Shown: positions 22,172 to 30,789, numbered from the stretch's first letter. The stretch: DNA of 64,000 nt from Symbiopectobacterium purcellii (GCF_019797845.1 NZ_CP081864.1:1364001-1428000); one strand, 5' to 3'. Notes: generated by a model from the letters alone, not told the origin. Numbers and translations are program-made.

Positions 22172-22296
22172 TTTGTCGTTTGATGATTAAGCAGTTGAAC
22201 CCTTTTTCAGGAAAATAGGTTGCACTGCGCGGATAAGTTAGTAATATATGCCGCCGTTGCCAAGGCAAGTTGAAAACGCCGAAGTAGCACCATGAT

Positions 22297-22372
22297 GGGT
22301 CGTTAGCTCAGTCGGTAGAGCAGTTGACTTTTAATCAATTGGTCGCAGGTTCGAATCCTGCACGACCCACCA
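22297..22372 (+). tRNA. tRNA-Lys (anticodon UUU)
   Basis: A 76-nt cloverleaf with encoded CCA. The acceptor GGGTCGT pairs with ACGACCC; the D-stem is GCTC/GAGC; the anticodon stem GTTGA/TCAAT encloses CTTTTAA with anticodon TTT at 22330-22332; the T-arm is GCAGG-TTCGAAT-CCTGC. In E. coli a cluster of lysine and valine tRNAs occupies this same place after cpoB; here one tRNA remains, followed directly by the tandem array that copies its 3' end. Confidence 0.97.
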
Positions 22373-23343
22373 TTTTTCCCAGATACGCTTTCTATCAATT
22401 CCAATTGCTAACTATTTATGCGCATCTGTCGTGCTGGTGAGAAGCTGCGTTCAGGTTCGAGCCGAGCGAAGCGAGACAGCAACGCGTTAGCGTTGACCCC
22501 GAAGGGGCGAGGCCAACGGCCGAGTTATCCTGCACGACCCACCATTTTTCCCAGATACGCTTTCTATCAATTCCAATTGCTAACTATTTATGCGCATCTG
22601 TCGTGCTGGTGAGAAGCTGCGTTCAGGTTCGAGCCGAGCGAAGCGAGACAGCAACGCGTTAGCGTTGACCCCGAAGGGGCGAGGCCAACGGCCGAGTTAT
22701 CCTGCACGACCCACCATTTTTCCCAGATACGCTTTCTATCAATTCCAATTGCTAACTATTTATGCGCATCTGTCGTGCTGGTGAGAAGCTGCGTTCAGGT
22801 TCGAGCCGAGCGAAGCGAGACAGCAACGCGTTAGCGTTGACCCCGAAGGGGCGAGGCCAACGGCCGAGTTATCCTGCACGACCCACCATTTTTCCCAGAT
22901 ACGCTTTCTATCAATTCCAATTGCTAACTATTTATGCGCATCTGTCGTGCTGGTGAGAAGCTGCGTTCAGGTTCGAGCCGAGCGAAGCGAGACAGCAACG
23001 CGTTAGCGTTGACCCCGAAGGGGCGAGGCCAACGGCCGAGTTATCCTGCACGACCCACCATTTTTCCCAGATACGCTTTCTATCAATTCCAATTGCTAAC
23101 TATTTATGCGCATCTGTCGTGCTGGTGAGAAGCTGCGTTCAGGTTCGAGCCGAGCGAAGCGAGACAGCAACGCGTTAGCGTTGACCCCGAAGGGGCGAGG
23201 CCAACGGCCGAGTTATCCTGCGCGACCCACCATTTCCCAGATACGCTTTCTATCAATTCCAATTGCTAACTATTTATGTGCATCTGTCGTGCAGGTGAGA
23301 AACTGCGTTCAGGTTCGAGCCGAGCGAAGCGAGACAGCAACGC
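22355..23343 (+). repeat. Tandem array of 172-bp units carrying the tRNA-Lys 3' end
   Basis: Five units of 172 bp begin at 22355, 22527, 22699, 22871 and 23043 and look identical; a sixth at 23215 is diverged and cut after about 129 bp. Every unit starts with the 18 nt ATCCTGCACGACCCACCA, the last 18 nt of the tRNA, then a 45-bp AT-rich spacer, then CAGGTTCGA (like the 5' side of a T-arm) and a GC-rich segment with three small hairpins (AACGC/GCGTT, CCCC/GGGG, GGCC/GGCC). Unit six has CGCGACCC in place of CACGACCC and lacks two T residues. The array ends at the stop codon of the next gene, marking an insertion or deletion border. Confidence 0.95.
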
Positions 23344-24345
23344 TATTTCATGCTGATGACAACTTTACCTTTCGCTCGCCCTGTTTCGACGTAAGCCAAT
23401 GCATCCGCCGTTGCGTCGAAGGGAAATACGCGATCCACAATCGGCCTGATGGCACCGGATTCAATAAGCACGCTAATCTTGTCCAACTGCTCTGCGCTGG
23501 CACGCATAAAGACAAACTGATATCTGATGCCCAAACGTGCAGCTTTCTTCCGGATTCGGTAACTCAGAAGCCGCATTACCTGTTGTAGCCACCAGGGCTG
23601 CCCTTGCGCTATTGCAAACGCGAGGTACGGTGGACCAGAGATTGAAATAAGCTGACCGCCGGGTTTCAGCACCTGTAGCGATTTCTCCAATGTCGCTTTT
23701 CCAAGGCCATTGAGCACCACATCATAATCGTGCAGGATCGTTGCAAAATCCTGTTTGTGGTAATCAATTACCACATCCGCCCCTAGCGCCTTCACCCACG
23801 CAAGATTACGATCGCTGGTGGTGGTAGCAACAAAAGCGCCCAAATGCTTAGCCAGTTGAATCGCAAGGGGTACCTACGCCGCCGGAACCGGCATGGATAA
23901 GCACCTTTTGGCCTTTCTTCAGCCCCGCAGCTTCCACCAACGTTTGCCAGGCGGTCAGGCTAACCAGTGGAAGGGATGCGGCTTCCTCCATGCTGAGATG
24001 GTGGGGCTTTAATGCCAGAGCGTCTTCTGGCACGGCGATCCTTTCGGCAAAAGTGCCAATACGCGCCTGCTGGGGTCGAGCGTAAACCTCATCGCCAGGT
24101 TTGAACCGCTTTACACTCGCACCAACGCGCACAACAACGCCCGCAACGTCATTTCCCAACACCAGAGGTAAGCGATACGGCAGTATTAGCCGAAATTCAC
24201 CGTTACGGATTTTGGCATCCAATAGGTTGACGCTGGCCGCATGAATCTGCACCAGCACGTCATCGTCGTGCATCGTCGGTTCAGGGAACTCGCCCATTCT
24301 GCCGGTGTTTTTCTTGCCGTAGCGATCGATGATATAGGCCTTCAT
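23343..24345 (-). pseudogene. NADP-dependent medium-chain oxidoreductase, frameshifted
   Basis: Quinone-oxidoreductase-like member of the zinc-independent MDR family. The start MKAYIIDRYGKKN at 24345 runs through the GroES-like domain to HAGSGGVGT, then changes frame. The C-terminal half (AIQLAKHLGAFVATTTS to GKVVISMK) continues in another frame to 23343. One extra base in GGGG at 23867-23870 restores a 333-residue protein if removed. The nucleotide-binding AGSGGVG motif sits at the lesion. It could be a sequence error. The stop codon abuts the tRNA-linked repeat array. Confidence 0.85.
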
Positions 24346-24425
24346 AGTCGAGCGATTTCCTTGATGAAGAGGGATATCTGCCGAGATGATGGATCTACCA
24401 CCTAGGCAGAGACACTTTCCTTGCG

Positions 24426-25229
24426 TTATACGGCGTCAGCGCTGGGAACGGCCCGATAACGTTCAGCGGCATGCTGTTGCGCAAAGCCTGACAGCATCGC
24501 CCCGCGTGCTGCCTGATAGGCCTCCCACTGTTCAACGTGATGCAGTGGGGGGATGGTGACGGGTTCCCGACGATCGAAGCCGACTAGCGCCGCATCGACT
24601 AATTCATCGACTTCCATTACGGCAGGGAGCGTATTGATGTCAGTACCTGAACGCTCCCAGATTTCCGTACGTGTGGCAGCGGGAAGCACGGCCTGAACAT
24701 AGACCCCTTTCGGAGACAGTTCGAGGCTAAGTCCCTGTGACAAAAACAGCACAAATGCTTTGGTGGCACCGTAAACGGTTAATCCGAACTCCGGCGCTAA
24801 TCCAACCACCGATCCAAGATTAATGATGGCTCCTGTGCCAACGGTCGTCAGTCTCGGTGCGATCGCGCTGGCAAGGCGAACGAGGGCGGTAGTGTTGAGT
24901 GTGACCAACCTTGCTATATCGTCGGTTGCCTGTTCCACAAACCTCCCCGCGATACTCATACCGGCGTTGTTTACCAAAATCCCGATGCGATCGTCATCGC
25001 GCAGTCTCGCTTCGACGGCGGCCAGGTCGTCTGGTTGGGTGAGGTCGGCGGGAAGAATATCGACGGCAACGCCATGCGCTTGCCGCAGGCGGGTGGCTAA
25101 GGTGTCAAGGCGCGCACGGTCACGGGCGACCAACACCAGGTTGTGGCCGCGACGGGCGAAACGTTCAGCATAGGTAGCGCCAATGCCCGATGAGGCACCG
25201 GTGATGAGAACGGAAAGGTCTGTGTTCAT
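24426..25229 (-). CDS. Short-chain dehydrogenase/reductase
   Basis: Classical SDR of 267 residues; substrate unknown. Visible motifs are TGASSGIG for cofactor binding near residue 10, LVNNAGMS, the catalytic serine in INLGSVVG and the YGATK active site near residues 155-159. It is divergent from an aldo/keto reductase across 108 bp containing a palindromic operator candidate, so both may answer to one regulator. It lies 80 bp upstream of the broken oxidoreductase on the same strand. Confidence 0.9.
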   Translation of the reverse strand: MNTDLSVLITGASSGIGATYAERFARRGHNLVLVARDRARLDTLATRLRQAHGVAVDILPADLTQPDDLAAVEARLRDDDRIGILVNNAGMSIAGRFVEQATDDIARLVTLNTTALVRLASAIAPRLTTVGTGAIINLGSVVGLAPEFGLTVYGATKAFVLFLSQGLSLELSPKGVYVQAVLPAATRTEIWERSGTDINTLPAVMEVDELVDAALVGFDRREPVTIPPLHHVEQWEAYQAARGAMLSGFAQQHAAERYRAVPSADAV

Positions 25230-25301
25230 AAATGTGCTCTCGTGTCTGATAAATAGGAGATGAATATCATGCTTGCATTATAGATGATGAATGACATATA
25301 T

Positions 25302-25325
25302 TTTAAATGTCAATCGACATTTAAA
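25302..25325. promoter_or_regulatory. Palindromic operator candidate between SDR and AKR genes
   Basis: TTTAAATGTC-N4-GACATTTAAA is a perfect inverted repeat with 10-bp arms. A further half-site TGACAT at 25292-25297 forms a second, wider inverted repeat with ATGTCA at 25307-25312. It lies 13 bp upstream of the aldo/keto reductase start and about 75 bp from the SDR start. The regulator is unknown; the TetR- and HxlR-type genes nearby are candidates. Confidence 0.6.
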
Positions 25326-25337
25326 TGAGGCATCCCT

Positions 25338-26387
25338 ATGCAATACACCACGTTTGGACGTAACACGGGTTTACGGGTATCTGAATTGGCGCTTGGCACC
25401 GGTAACTTCGGCACGGGCTGGGGATACGGTTCTGAAAAAGAGCAGGCAAAACAGGTTTTCGATCGCTATGCGGATGCTGGCGGTAACTTTATCGATACCG
25501 CGGATGCCTACCAGTTTGGCGAATCCGAACAAATGGTCGGAGAGTTTATCGCAGCCGATCGCGATCATTTTGTCGTGGCGACAAAATACACGCTGAGCGC
25601 CTTGCCCAACGCAGGTATCTCTCGCACCGGTAACAGCCGTAAAAATATGATTTCGTCGGTTGAAAACAGCCTCAAACGGCTGCGCACCGATCGCATTGAT
25701 GTGCTGTGGGCCCACTTCGACGATCAACTGACCCCCATCGAAGAGATCGTCCGCGCGTTCGACGATTTGATTCGCGCAGGGAAAATCCAGTATGCCGGCT
25801 TATCCAACTTTCCTGCATGGCGCATTGCCCGCGCTGACACCCTAGCAGAACTGCGCGGGTGGTCGCGTATTGCTGGTGTTCAGGTGGAATACAGCCTGGT
25901 ACAACGCACCGCAGAGCGAGAACTGCTGCCGATGGCAGAAGCACTGGGACTGGCGGTGACGCCGTGGTCGCCGCTGGGAGGGGGACTGTTGACAAGGAAA
26001 TACCGCCAAAGCGCAGAAGGGAGACTGAAGGGGTTTGGCGGAAGATTGGTACATGTCGAACAGGACACCGCCTTGCTGGATACGGTCTTTGCCATTGCAC
26101 AGGAATTGAATGCGATCCCGGTGCAGGTTGCCATCGCCTGGCTACGCTATAAAGCGGCTCGTGCCAGCACCAGCCTGATTCCTATTCTAGGCTCGCGCAC
26201 ACTGGGGCAATTGAATGACACGCTGCTGGCTTTGGATATCACGCTGAGCGACCAACAGGTCGCACAGCTGGATGAGGTCAGTGCCATCGCTCTGGGGACA
26301 CCACACGAGCAGATTGCCGGTACGCGACCCCGGGCGCAAGGCGGTGAGGGCGTTCACTATATCGCGCCGTGGGTGCCACGCGCCTAA
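25338..26387 (+). CDS. Aldo/keto reductase
   Basis: NADPH-dependent (beta/alpha)8-barrel reductase of 349 residues; substrate unknown. FIDTADAYQFGESE contains the catalytic Asp and Tyr; TKYTLS contains the lysine; WAHFDD the histidine. The cofactor-binding end has PILGSRTLGQLNDTL. GAGG lies eight bases before the ATG. It is divergent from the SDR gene. Confidence 0.93.
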   Translation: MQYTTFGRNTGLRVSELALGTGNFGTGWGYGSEKEQAKQVFDRYADAGGNFIDTADAYQFGESEQMVGEFIAADRDHFVVATKYTLSALPNAGISRTGNSRKNMISSVENSLKRLRTDRIDVLWAHFDDQLTPIEEIVRAFDDLIRAGKIQYAGLSNFPAWRIARADTLAELRGWSRIAGVQVEYSLVQRTAERELLPMAEALGLAVTPWSPLGGGLLTRKYRQSAEGRLKGFGGRLVHVEQDTALLDTVFAIAQELNAIPVQVAIAWLRYKAARASTSLIPILGSRTLGQLNDTLLALDITLSDQQVAQLDEVSAIALGTPHEQIAGTRPRAQGGEGVHYIAPWVPRA

Positions 26388-26413
26388 ATGGATTATCGAT
26401 GAAAGGCATCATC

Positions 26414-26616
26414 TATACCCTAAATAATTCGCCTTGCAGGAAGGCGGCGAGGGCGTGAATCCCGATGAGCGTACTCAGGTCAGTGATTCGTGTGACAAAT
26501 CTTCCGGGAGCTGATTTGAACGCCGTGTGCGGCGGCCTCGTAAGAGGTGGTGCCCAGAGATGGGCCGAATAACGAACGCAGTCACCACACCTGCACCGTG
26601 AAGTATGACGGGTATA
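26414..26616 (+). repeat. MITE-like dispersed repeat, copy B
   Basis: About 203 bp, with ends TATACCCTAAATAATTCG and GTGAAGTATGACGGGTATA. The middle is longer than in copies A and C and holds GC-rich sequence (about 26507-26590) absent from them. It lies between the aldo/keto reductase and a TetR-type gene. No coding capacity. Confidence 0.78.
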
Positions 26617-26671
26617 TTGAGTCTTATTTTTCCATCACCTAAGATGATGCCTGACTGAAAAGGAGAACATC

Positions 26672-27256
26672 ATGGCCCGTGTATCAAAACAGCAGATGGC
26701 GCGTAATCGTGAGGAAATTATTCAGGTCTCTTCGCAGCTTTTTCGTGAACGCGGTCTGAATGGGGTCAGCGTCAACGATCTGATGGCGGCAGCGGGATTA
26801 ACACATGGTGGTTTTTATGGGCATTTTTCCTCTAAAGATGAGCTAACGGCGATTGCCAGCCGTAAAGCGCTTGATGATTCCGCCTCCCGTTGGCAGGAAA
26901 TCAGGCATCAGTCACAGCATGATGATTTCCGCACGCTGGTGGAGGCCTATCTTTCCCCGACACACCGCGACGCGGCGAAGGATGGGTGTCCAATAACGGC
27001 GTTAGCCAGCGACGTTGCCCGCGAGGGGGACGCTAAACCGGTGCGCGACGTCTATCTTGAAGGCGTTAAGGCACTGCTGGAACGGTTGGAGTCCGTTTCC
27101 GATATCCAAGATGCTGAACCGCGCAGACAGCACGTTTTGGTGCAATTATCCCTGTTGTTGGGCGCGTTGACACTGGCGCGAGCCACTGCCGGAGACGCGT
27201 TGTCAGATGCGTTTCTTCTGTCGGCCAAAAACGCATTGATCGACGCTGCGGTATAA
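26672..27256 (+). CDS. TetR/AcrR-family transcriptional regulator
   Basis: It has 194 residues. The N-terminal helix-turn-helix is readable (IIQVSSQLFRERGLNGVSV, then LMAAAGLTHGGFYGHFSSKDEL, residues about 15-60). The C-terminal ligand-binding domain has no recognisable specificity. Target genes are not known; neighbours are oxidoreductases, so control of the adjacent aldo/keto reductase is a guess. Confidence 0.9.
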   Translation: MARVSKQQMARNREEIIQVSSQLFRERGLNGVSVNDLMAAAGLTHGGFYGHFSSKDELTAIASRKALDDSASRWQEIRHQSQHDDFRTLVEAYLSPTHRDAAKDGCPITALASDVAREGDAKPVRDVYLEGVKALLERLESVSDIQDAEPRRQHVLVQLSLLLGALTLARATAGDALSDAFLLSAKNALIDAAV

Positions 27257-27318
27257 ACGCCACTGAAGCGATTCTGGTCAGATTGACGTTTGGGCAGCGA
27301 CTGGCGTAGGATTCGATT

Positions 27319-27337
27319 ACTTTTAGTTAGTACGAAC
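27319..27337. promoter_or_regulatory. Candidate HxlR operator, upstream of hxlR-type gene
   Basis: ACTTTTAGTTAGTACGAAC lies 18 bp before the HxlR-type start. It matches ACTTTTAGTAAGTACTTAC upstream of the qorB-like gene at 14 of the first 15 positions. Two occurrences at the two promoters of a regulator/target pair suggest a shared binding site. Confidence 0.5.
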
Positions 27338-27354
27338 ACCCAGGTAAGCGCTTA

Positions 27355-27780
27355 ATGACCACATCTGCTGTGCCACAAGCCGATATCGATCGGCATACGC
27401 TCACGCTTTCGGAGAAACTCGATCGCGGTGATGTTTTGGCGGCCAACTGCCCTTCACGCGAGGTGCTTAAGCATCTCACCAGCCGCTGGGGGGTGTTGGT
27501 GATGATTGTGTTACTGCCGGGTACGCAGCGCTTTAGCGCATTACGACGCAGCATTGAGGGCATTAGCGAGCGCATGCTGTCACAGACGTTACAATGGCTG
27601 GAGGCCGATGGCATGGTGCATCGCCATGTCTACAACACCGTTCCCCCGCATGTGGAATATACCCTTACGCCCTTAGGGCGCGAAGCGGCGGAAAAGGTGC
27701 GCGATCTGGCTGATTGGATAGAAGTCAATCTACCGGTTATTTTGCAGGAACAGACCCCGCAGCCAGCGAAAAATCCGTAG
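27355..27780 (+). CDS. HxlR-family transcriptional regulator (YtfH-like)
   Basis: Winged-helix regulator of 141 residues. CPSREVLKHLTSRWGVLVM, RFSALRRSIEGISERMLSQTL and the wing region VPPHVEYTLTPLGREA match E. coli YtfH, which neighbours qorB (ytfG). Here the qorB-like gene lies convergent and next to it. The conserved Cys near residue 32 may sense quinones or electrophiles, as in QorR-type members; that is inference. Confidence 0.9.
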   Translation: MTTSAVPQADIDRHTLTLSEKLDRGDVLAANCPSREVLKHLTSRWGVLVMIVLLPGTQRFSALRRSIEGISERMLSQTLQWLEADGMVHRHVYNTVPPHVEYTLTPLGREAAEKVRDLADWIEVNLPVILQEQTPQPAKNP

Positions 27781-27794
27781 GAATAACCGGTCGT

Positions 27795-27825
27795 TCAAAA
27801 AAGAGTCCTGCCGGAAAGGCAGGAC
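27795..27825 (-). terminator. Terminator of the qorB-like gene
   Basis: On the minus strand GTCCTGCC and GGCAGGAC form an 8-bp stem with a 5-nt loop, followed by TCTTTTTTG. It lies just beyond the minus-strand stop at 27834. Confidence 0.85.
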
Positions 27826-27833
27826 GGGCGGTA

Positions 27834-28692
27834 TCAGCGCGTTTTTAATGCTGCGGCTACGGAAACGGACAGTGGCGTAGTGGGGCGGCCAATCAGCGCG
27901 GAGAGCTGATGTGACGCTTCATATAAACCACCTTGTGACGCCCCCACATCCCACGATGCGATAGCGGCGGCAAACCCTTCCGGCAGACCCGCGCCTTTCA
28001 GTGCTGCGGCGTAATCCGCTTCAGGAATATCGTGGTACGGAATCTGCTTGCCGCTTTGCTTCGATATTTCAGCAGCCAGCTGTGCCAACGTGTAAGGCTC
28101 ATCGCCAGCTAATTCATAAGTTTTCCCGCTGTGACCTGGCTGAGTGAGCACCACGACAGCGGCTTCGGCAAAATCTTCTCGTGCGGCAGAGGCGATTTTC
28201 CCTTCTCCGGCGCTGCCATAGAAAGCACCGTTAGCCAGCGCTGGCGCAATCGAGCCCGTGTAGTTTTCGGTGTACCAGCCATTGCGCAGGATGGTGTAGT
28301 CAAGCCCAGACGCTTTCAGGGTTTTTTCCGTCTCAGCATGCTCCGGTGCCAGATTGAGCGGTGACGTGTCAGCGTGTAACAAGCTGGTATACACAATGCG
28401 CTTTACGCCACTCTTTTTCGCCGCAGCGATCACATTGGCGTGTTGTACCGCACGCTGACCGATCTCATTACCAGAAATTAACAGCAGGGTTTCGATACCG
28501 GATAAGGCAGCTTCGAGCGTAGCCGGCTGCGTATAATCGGCCGCGTGAGCGGTGACACCCAGGCTTTGGGCTTTTTCCGGGCTGCGCACCAGCGCGACAA
28601 TATTACTGCTCGCCGTTTTTTGTTTGAGTTTGGCGATAACTAACTGCTAACTGGCCGAGTTGGCCGGTGGCTCCCGTTACGGCAATCGTCAT
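27834..28692 (-). pseudogene. qorB: NAD(P)H:quinone oxidoreductase, QorB-like, frameshifted
   Basis: NmrA/SDR-like quinone reductase. The start at 28692 reads MTIAVTGATGQLGQL with the nucleotide-binding GATGQLG, then loses frame because of a tandem 7-bp duplication (CTAACTG at 28640-28646 and 28647-28653 on the plus strand). Removing one copy restores a 283-residue protein similar to E. coli QorB (286). The rest, with LLLISGNEIGQRAVQH and TSLLHADTSPL, is intact. A GGAG ribosome site precedes the start. Confidence 0.88.
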
Positions 28693-28752
28693 GATCTTAC
28701 TCCTTCGCCGGATGGCGTGATTGATGTGGAACTCACTATAAGGCCTTAAATA

Positions 28753-28771
28753 ACTTTTAGTAAGTACTTAC
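28753..28771. promoter_or_regulatory. Candidate HxlR operator, upstream of qorB-like gene
   Basis: ACTTTTAGTAAGTACTTAC contains the perfect 12-bp palindrome GTAAGTACTTAC (28760-28771). It lies about 60-80 bp upstream of the qorB-like start and resembles the site before the HxlR-type gene at 27319. Confidence 0.55.
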
Positions 28772-28963
28772 ATAAACGTAAGTGCTACAATCCTGATGAC
28801 TCACCTGAGCGTGCCTGGTTGACTTATACCTGATATTGCATCCTGCCGGGGTCTGGTGGGAGTATAGTAGGTTCTTTGTTTTTGTCTGCCCGCCGTGATT
28901 GCCGGGGCAAACCCACTGATGTCTCGTTGTCTGCAACACGCCGATGTGGGTGTAAGGAGTATT

Positions 28964-29680
28964 ATGATTGGTCCTCTGATTAACGGTTCCGCCATTATTA
29001 TCGGCGGCGTATTGGGTATTTCCCTGAGCCGTTTTATTCCACAGCGCCTACGCGATGGTCTTCCTCCTGCGTTTGCCATGATCTCCATCGCGATGGGGAT
29101 AACCTTGGTCATCAAGGTGCACCAATTGCCTGCGGTTGCACTGGCGGTGGTGCTGGGTGTTGCCTTGGGCGAACTGTTGCGATTGGAGCACGGTATACAA
29201 CTCGCCGGCATCTGGATCCAACGGGTGTTAAGCCGTGTTTTGCCACCGCCTCGGCACAAACTGCCGACGGATGTGTATACACAGAATTTTACGGCCTTAA
29301 TCGTGCTGTTCTGTGCCAGCGGCACGGGCGTGGTTGGTGCGCTGACGGAAGGGCTGACGGGTGACTATCAACTGCTGATTATCAAATCTGCACTGGATGT
29401 GTTCACTGCCCTAATTTTTTCCATTACGCTCGGCGCGGCAGTGATTTCAATCGCCGTACCGCAATTTCTGGTTCAGGCGCTGTTATTTTTTTCCGCGCAA
29501 TTGATCATGCCGTTTATGAATGACATCACCATGGGGGATTTTGCAGCCTGTGGCGGCATTATCATGATGGCGGTAGGACTGCGTATCGCGCAGATCAAAA
29601 TGTTCGCCGTGGTGAATTTCTTGCCTGCGCTGTTGTTTATCATCCCGCTGTCGATTTATTGGCATCGCTGGTTCGGTTAG
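28964..29680 (+). CDS. DUF554 membrane protein, YqgA-like
   Basis: Inner-membrane protein of 238 residues with about six to seven hydrophobic segments. MIGPLINGSAIIIGGVLGI and IVLFCASGTGVVGALTEG match E. coli YqgA; its transport role is unknown. The start at 28964 has TAAGGAG seven bases upstream, whereas an earlier in-frame start at 28895 has none. Confidence 0.88.
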   Translation: MIGPLINGSAIIIGGVLGISLSRFIPQRLRDGLPPAFAMISIAMGITLVIKVHQLPAVALAVVLGVALGELLRLEHGIQLAGIWIQRVLSRVLPPPRHKLPTDVYTQNFTALIVLFCASGTGVVGALTEGLTGDYQLLIIKSALDVFTALIFSITLGAAVISIAVPQFLVQALLFFSAQLIMPFMNDITMGDFAACGGIIMMAVGLRIAQIKMFAVVNFLPALLFIIPLSIYWHRWFG

Positions 29681-29730
29681 TTTTATCTTCGCTAAACAAA
29701 ATAGGATAATTGAACTTATTACACATTATT

Positions 29731-29748
29731 TGTTTAGTATGTAAAACA
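29731..29748. promoter_or_regulatory. NadR-type operator upstream of pnuC
   Basis: TGTTTA-N6-AAAACA matches the NadR box TGTTTA-N6-TAAACA at 11 of 12 positions. It lies 100 bp upstream of pnuC and may overlap a -10 element (TTGAAC at 29710 with a 17-bp spacer to TTTAGT). In E. coli NadR represses nadA-pnuC from such a site; nadA is missing here. Confidence 0.65.
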
Positions 29749-29847
29749 TTAAGTGCCTTCTTGCTAACCGGCTGCTACCCTATATCCCGTTTGGGAGCCT
29801 GGCAGACGCAGGATTTCCTCATTTGACGATAAACATGGGGTGGCAAG

Positions 29848-30576
29848 ATGGACTTTTTTAGTACCAGCAACATTTTGATTCATATCCCGTTCGGCACGGG
29901 TGGGTACGATCTTTCCTGGATTGAAGCCATCGGCGCACTGTGCGGCCTGCTTTGTATCTGGCTTGCCAGCCTGGAAAAAACCATCAATTACCTGTTTGGT
30001 TTGATCAACGTCTCGCTGTTTGCCGTTATTTTTTTCCAGATTCAGCTTTATGCCAGCCTGCTGCTGCAAATCTTTTTCTTTGTGGCCAATATCTATGGCT
30101 GGTATGCCTGGACACGGCGCACGGAGCAGCAGGATATCGTCTTGAAAATACGCTGGCTGCCTCTCCCCAGATTGCTTGCCTGGTCAGTGCTGGGTGCACT
30201 CATGATTGGTTTGATGACGGTCTACATCGATGCGGTGTTTGCTGCGCTGACAGGGGTTGCGGTGACGGTGATGCAGAGCATAGGCGTGCAGGTGACTATG
30301 CCGACCTTGCAGCCGGATGCCTTTCCCTTCTGGGATTCCAGCATGATGGTGCTCTCCATGGTAGCCATGGTACTGATGACACGTAAGTACGTGGAGAACT
30401 GGATTTTGTGGGTTGTGGTTAACGTTATCAGCGTGGTGATCTTCACCTACCAGGGGGTTTATGTGATGGAGTTGGAATACTTGATTTTGACGGGTATCGC
30501 CCTCAATGGCACCTGGCTGTGGATCAAGGAAGCGCGCCAGCGTCCAACACCATCGTACCTACAGCGCAGAGCGTAA
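29848..30576 (+). CDS. pnuC: Nicotinamide riboside transporter PnuC
   Basis: Facilitates uptake of nicotinamide riboside for NAD salvage. It has 242 residues and seven predicted helices. The N-terminus MDFFSTSNILIHIPFGTGG, the LYASLLLQIFFFVANIYGWYAW segment (with the family's conserved NxYGWxxW) and QPDAFPFWDS match E. coli PnuC. It is preceded by a NadR-type box. In E. coli it is the second gene after nadA; here it stands alone. Confidence 0.95.
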   Translation: MDFFSTSNILIHIPFGTGGYDLSWIEAIGALCGLLCIWLASLEKTINYLFGLINVSLFAVIFFQIQLYASLLLQIFFFVANIYGWYAWTRRTEQQDIVLKIRWLPLPRLLAWSVLGALMIGLMTVYIDAVFAALTGVAVTVMQSIGVQVTMPTLQPDAFPFWDSSMMVLSMVAMVLMTRKYVENWILWVVVNVISVVIFTYQGVYVMELEYLILTGIALNGTWLWIKEARQRPTPSYLQRRA

Positions 30577-30789
30577 AGTGCGCGTTGGAAAACGCGGTGT
30601 AGCGGTAAGCTAACAGCATTTTATCGCGTAAAATAACGCGATATTGTTGTGGGTACGCCATACGCTTGACTTATCATTTGTGCGCTGCAATATGAACAGT
30701 TCCGTTTTTAAACGCCAGGGTAATCGCCCTGCAACCGTTTCCTATTAGCAAGATGTGGCATGTTCTGCGCAAGCATCGATGGATGAATG

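Noticed and set aside
22418..23128. Overlapping 64-residue basic reading frames, one per array unit
   Set aside because: They recur only because the DNA repeats, lack a good ribosome binding site, and each runs through the tRNA 3' end of the next unit. A protamine-like product, as once proposed for tyrT, cannot be excluded.
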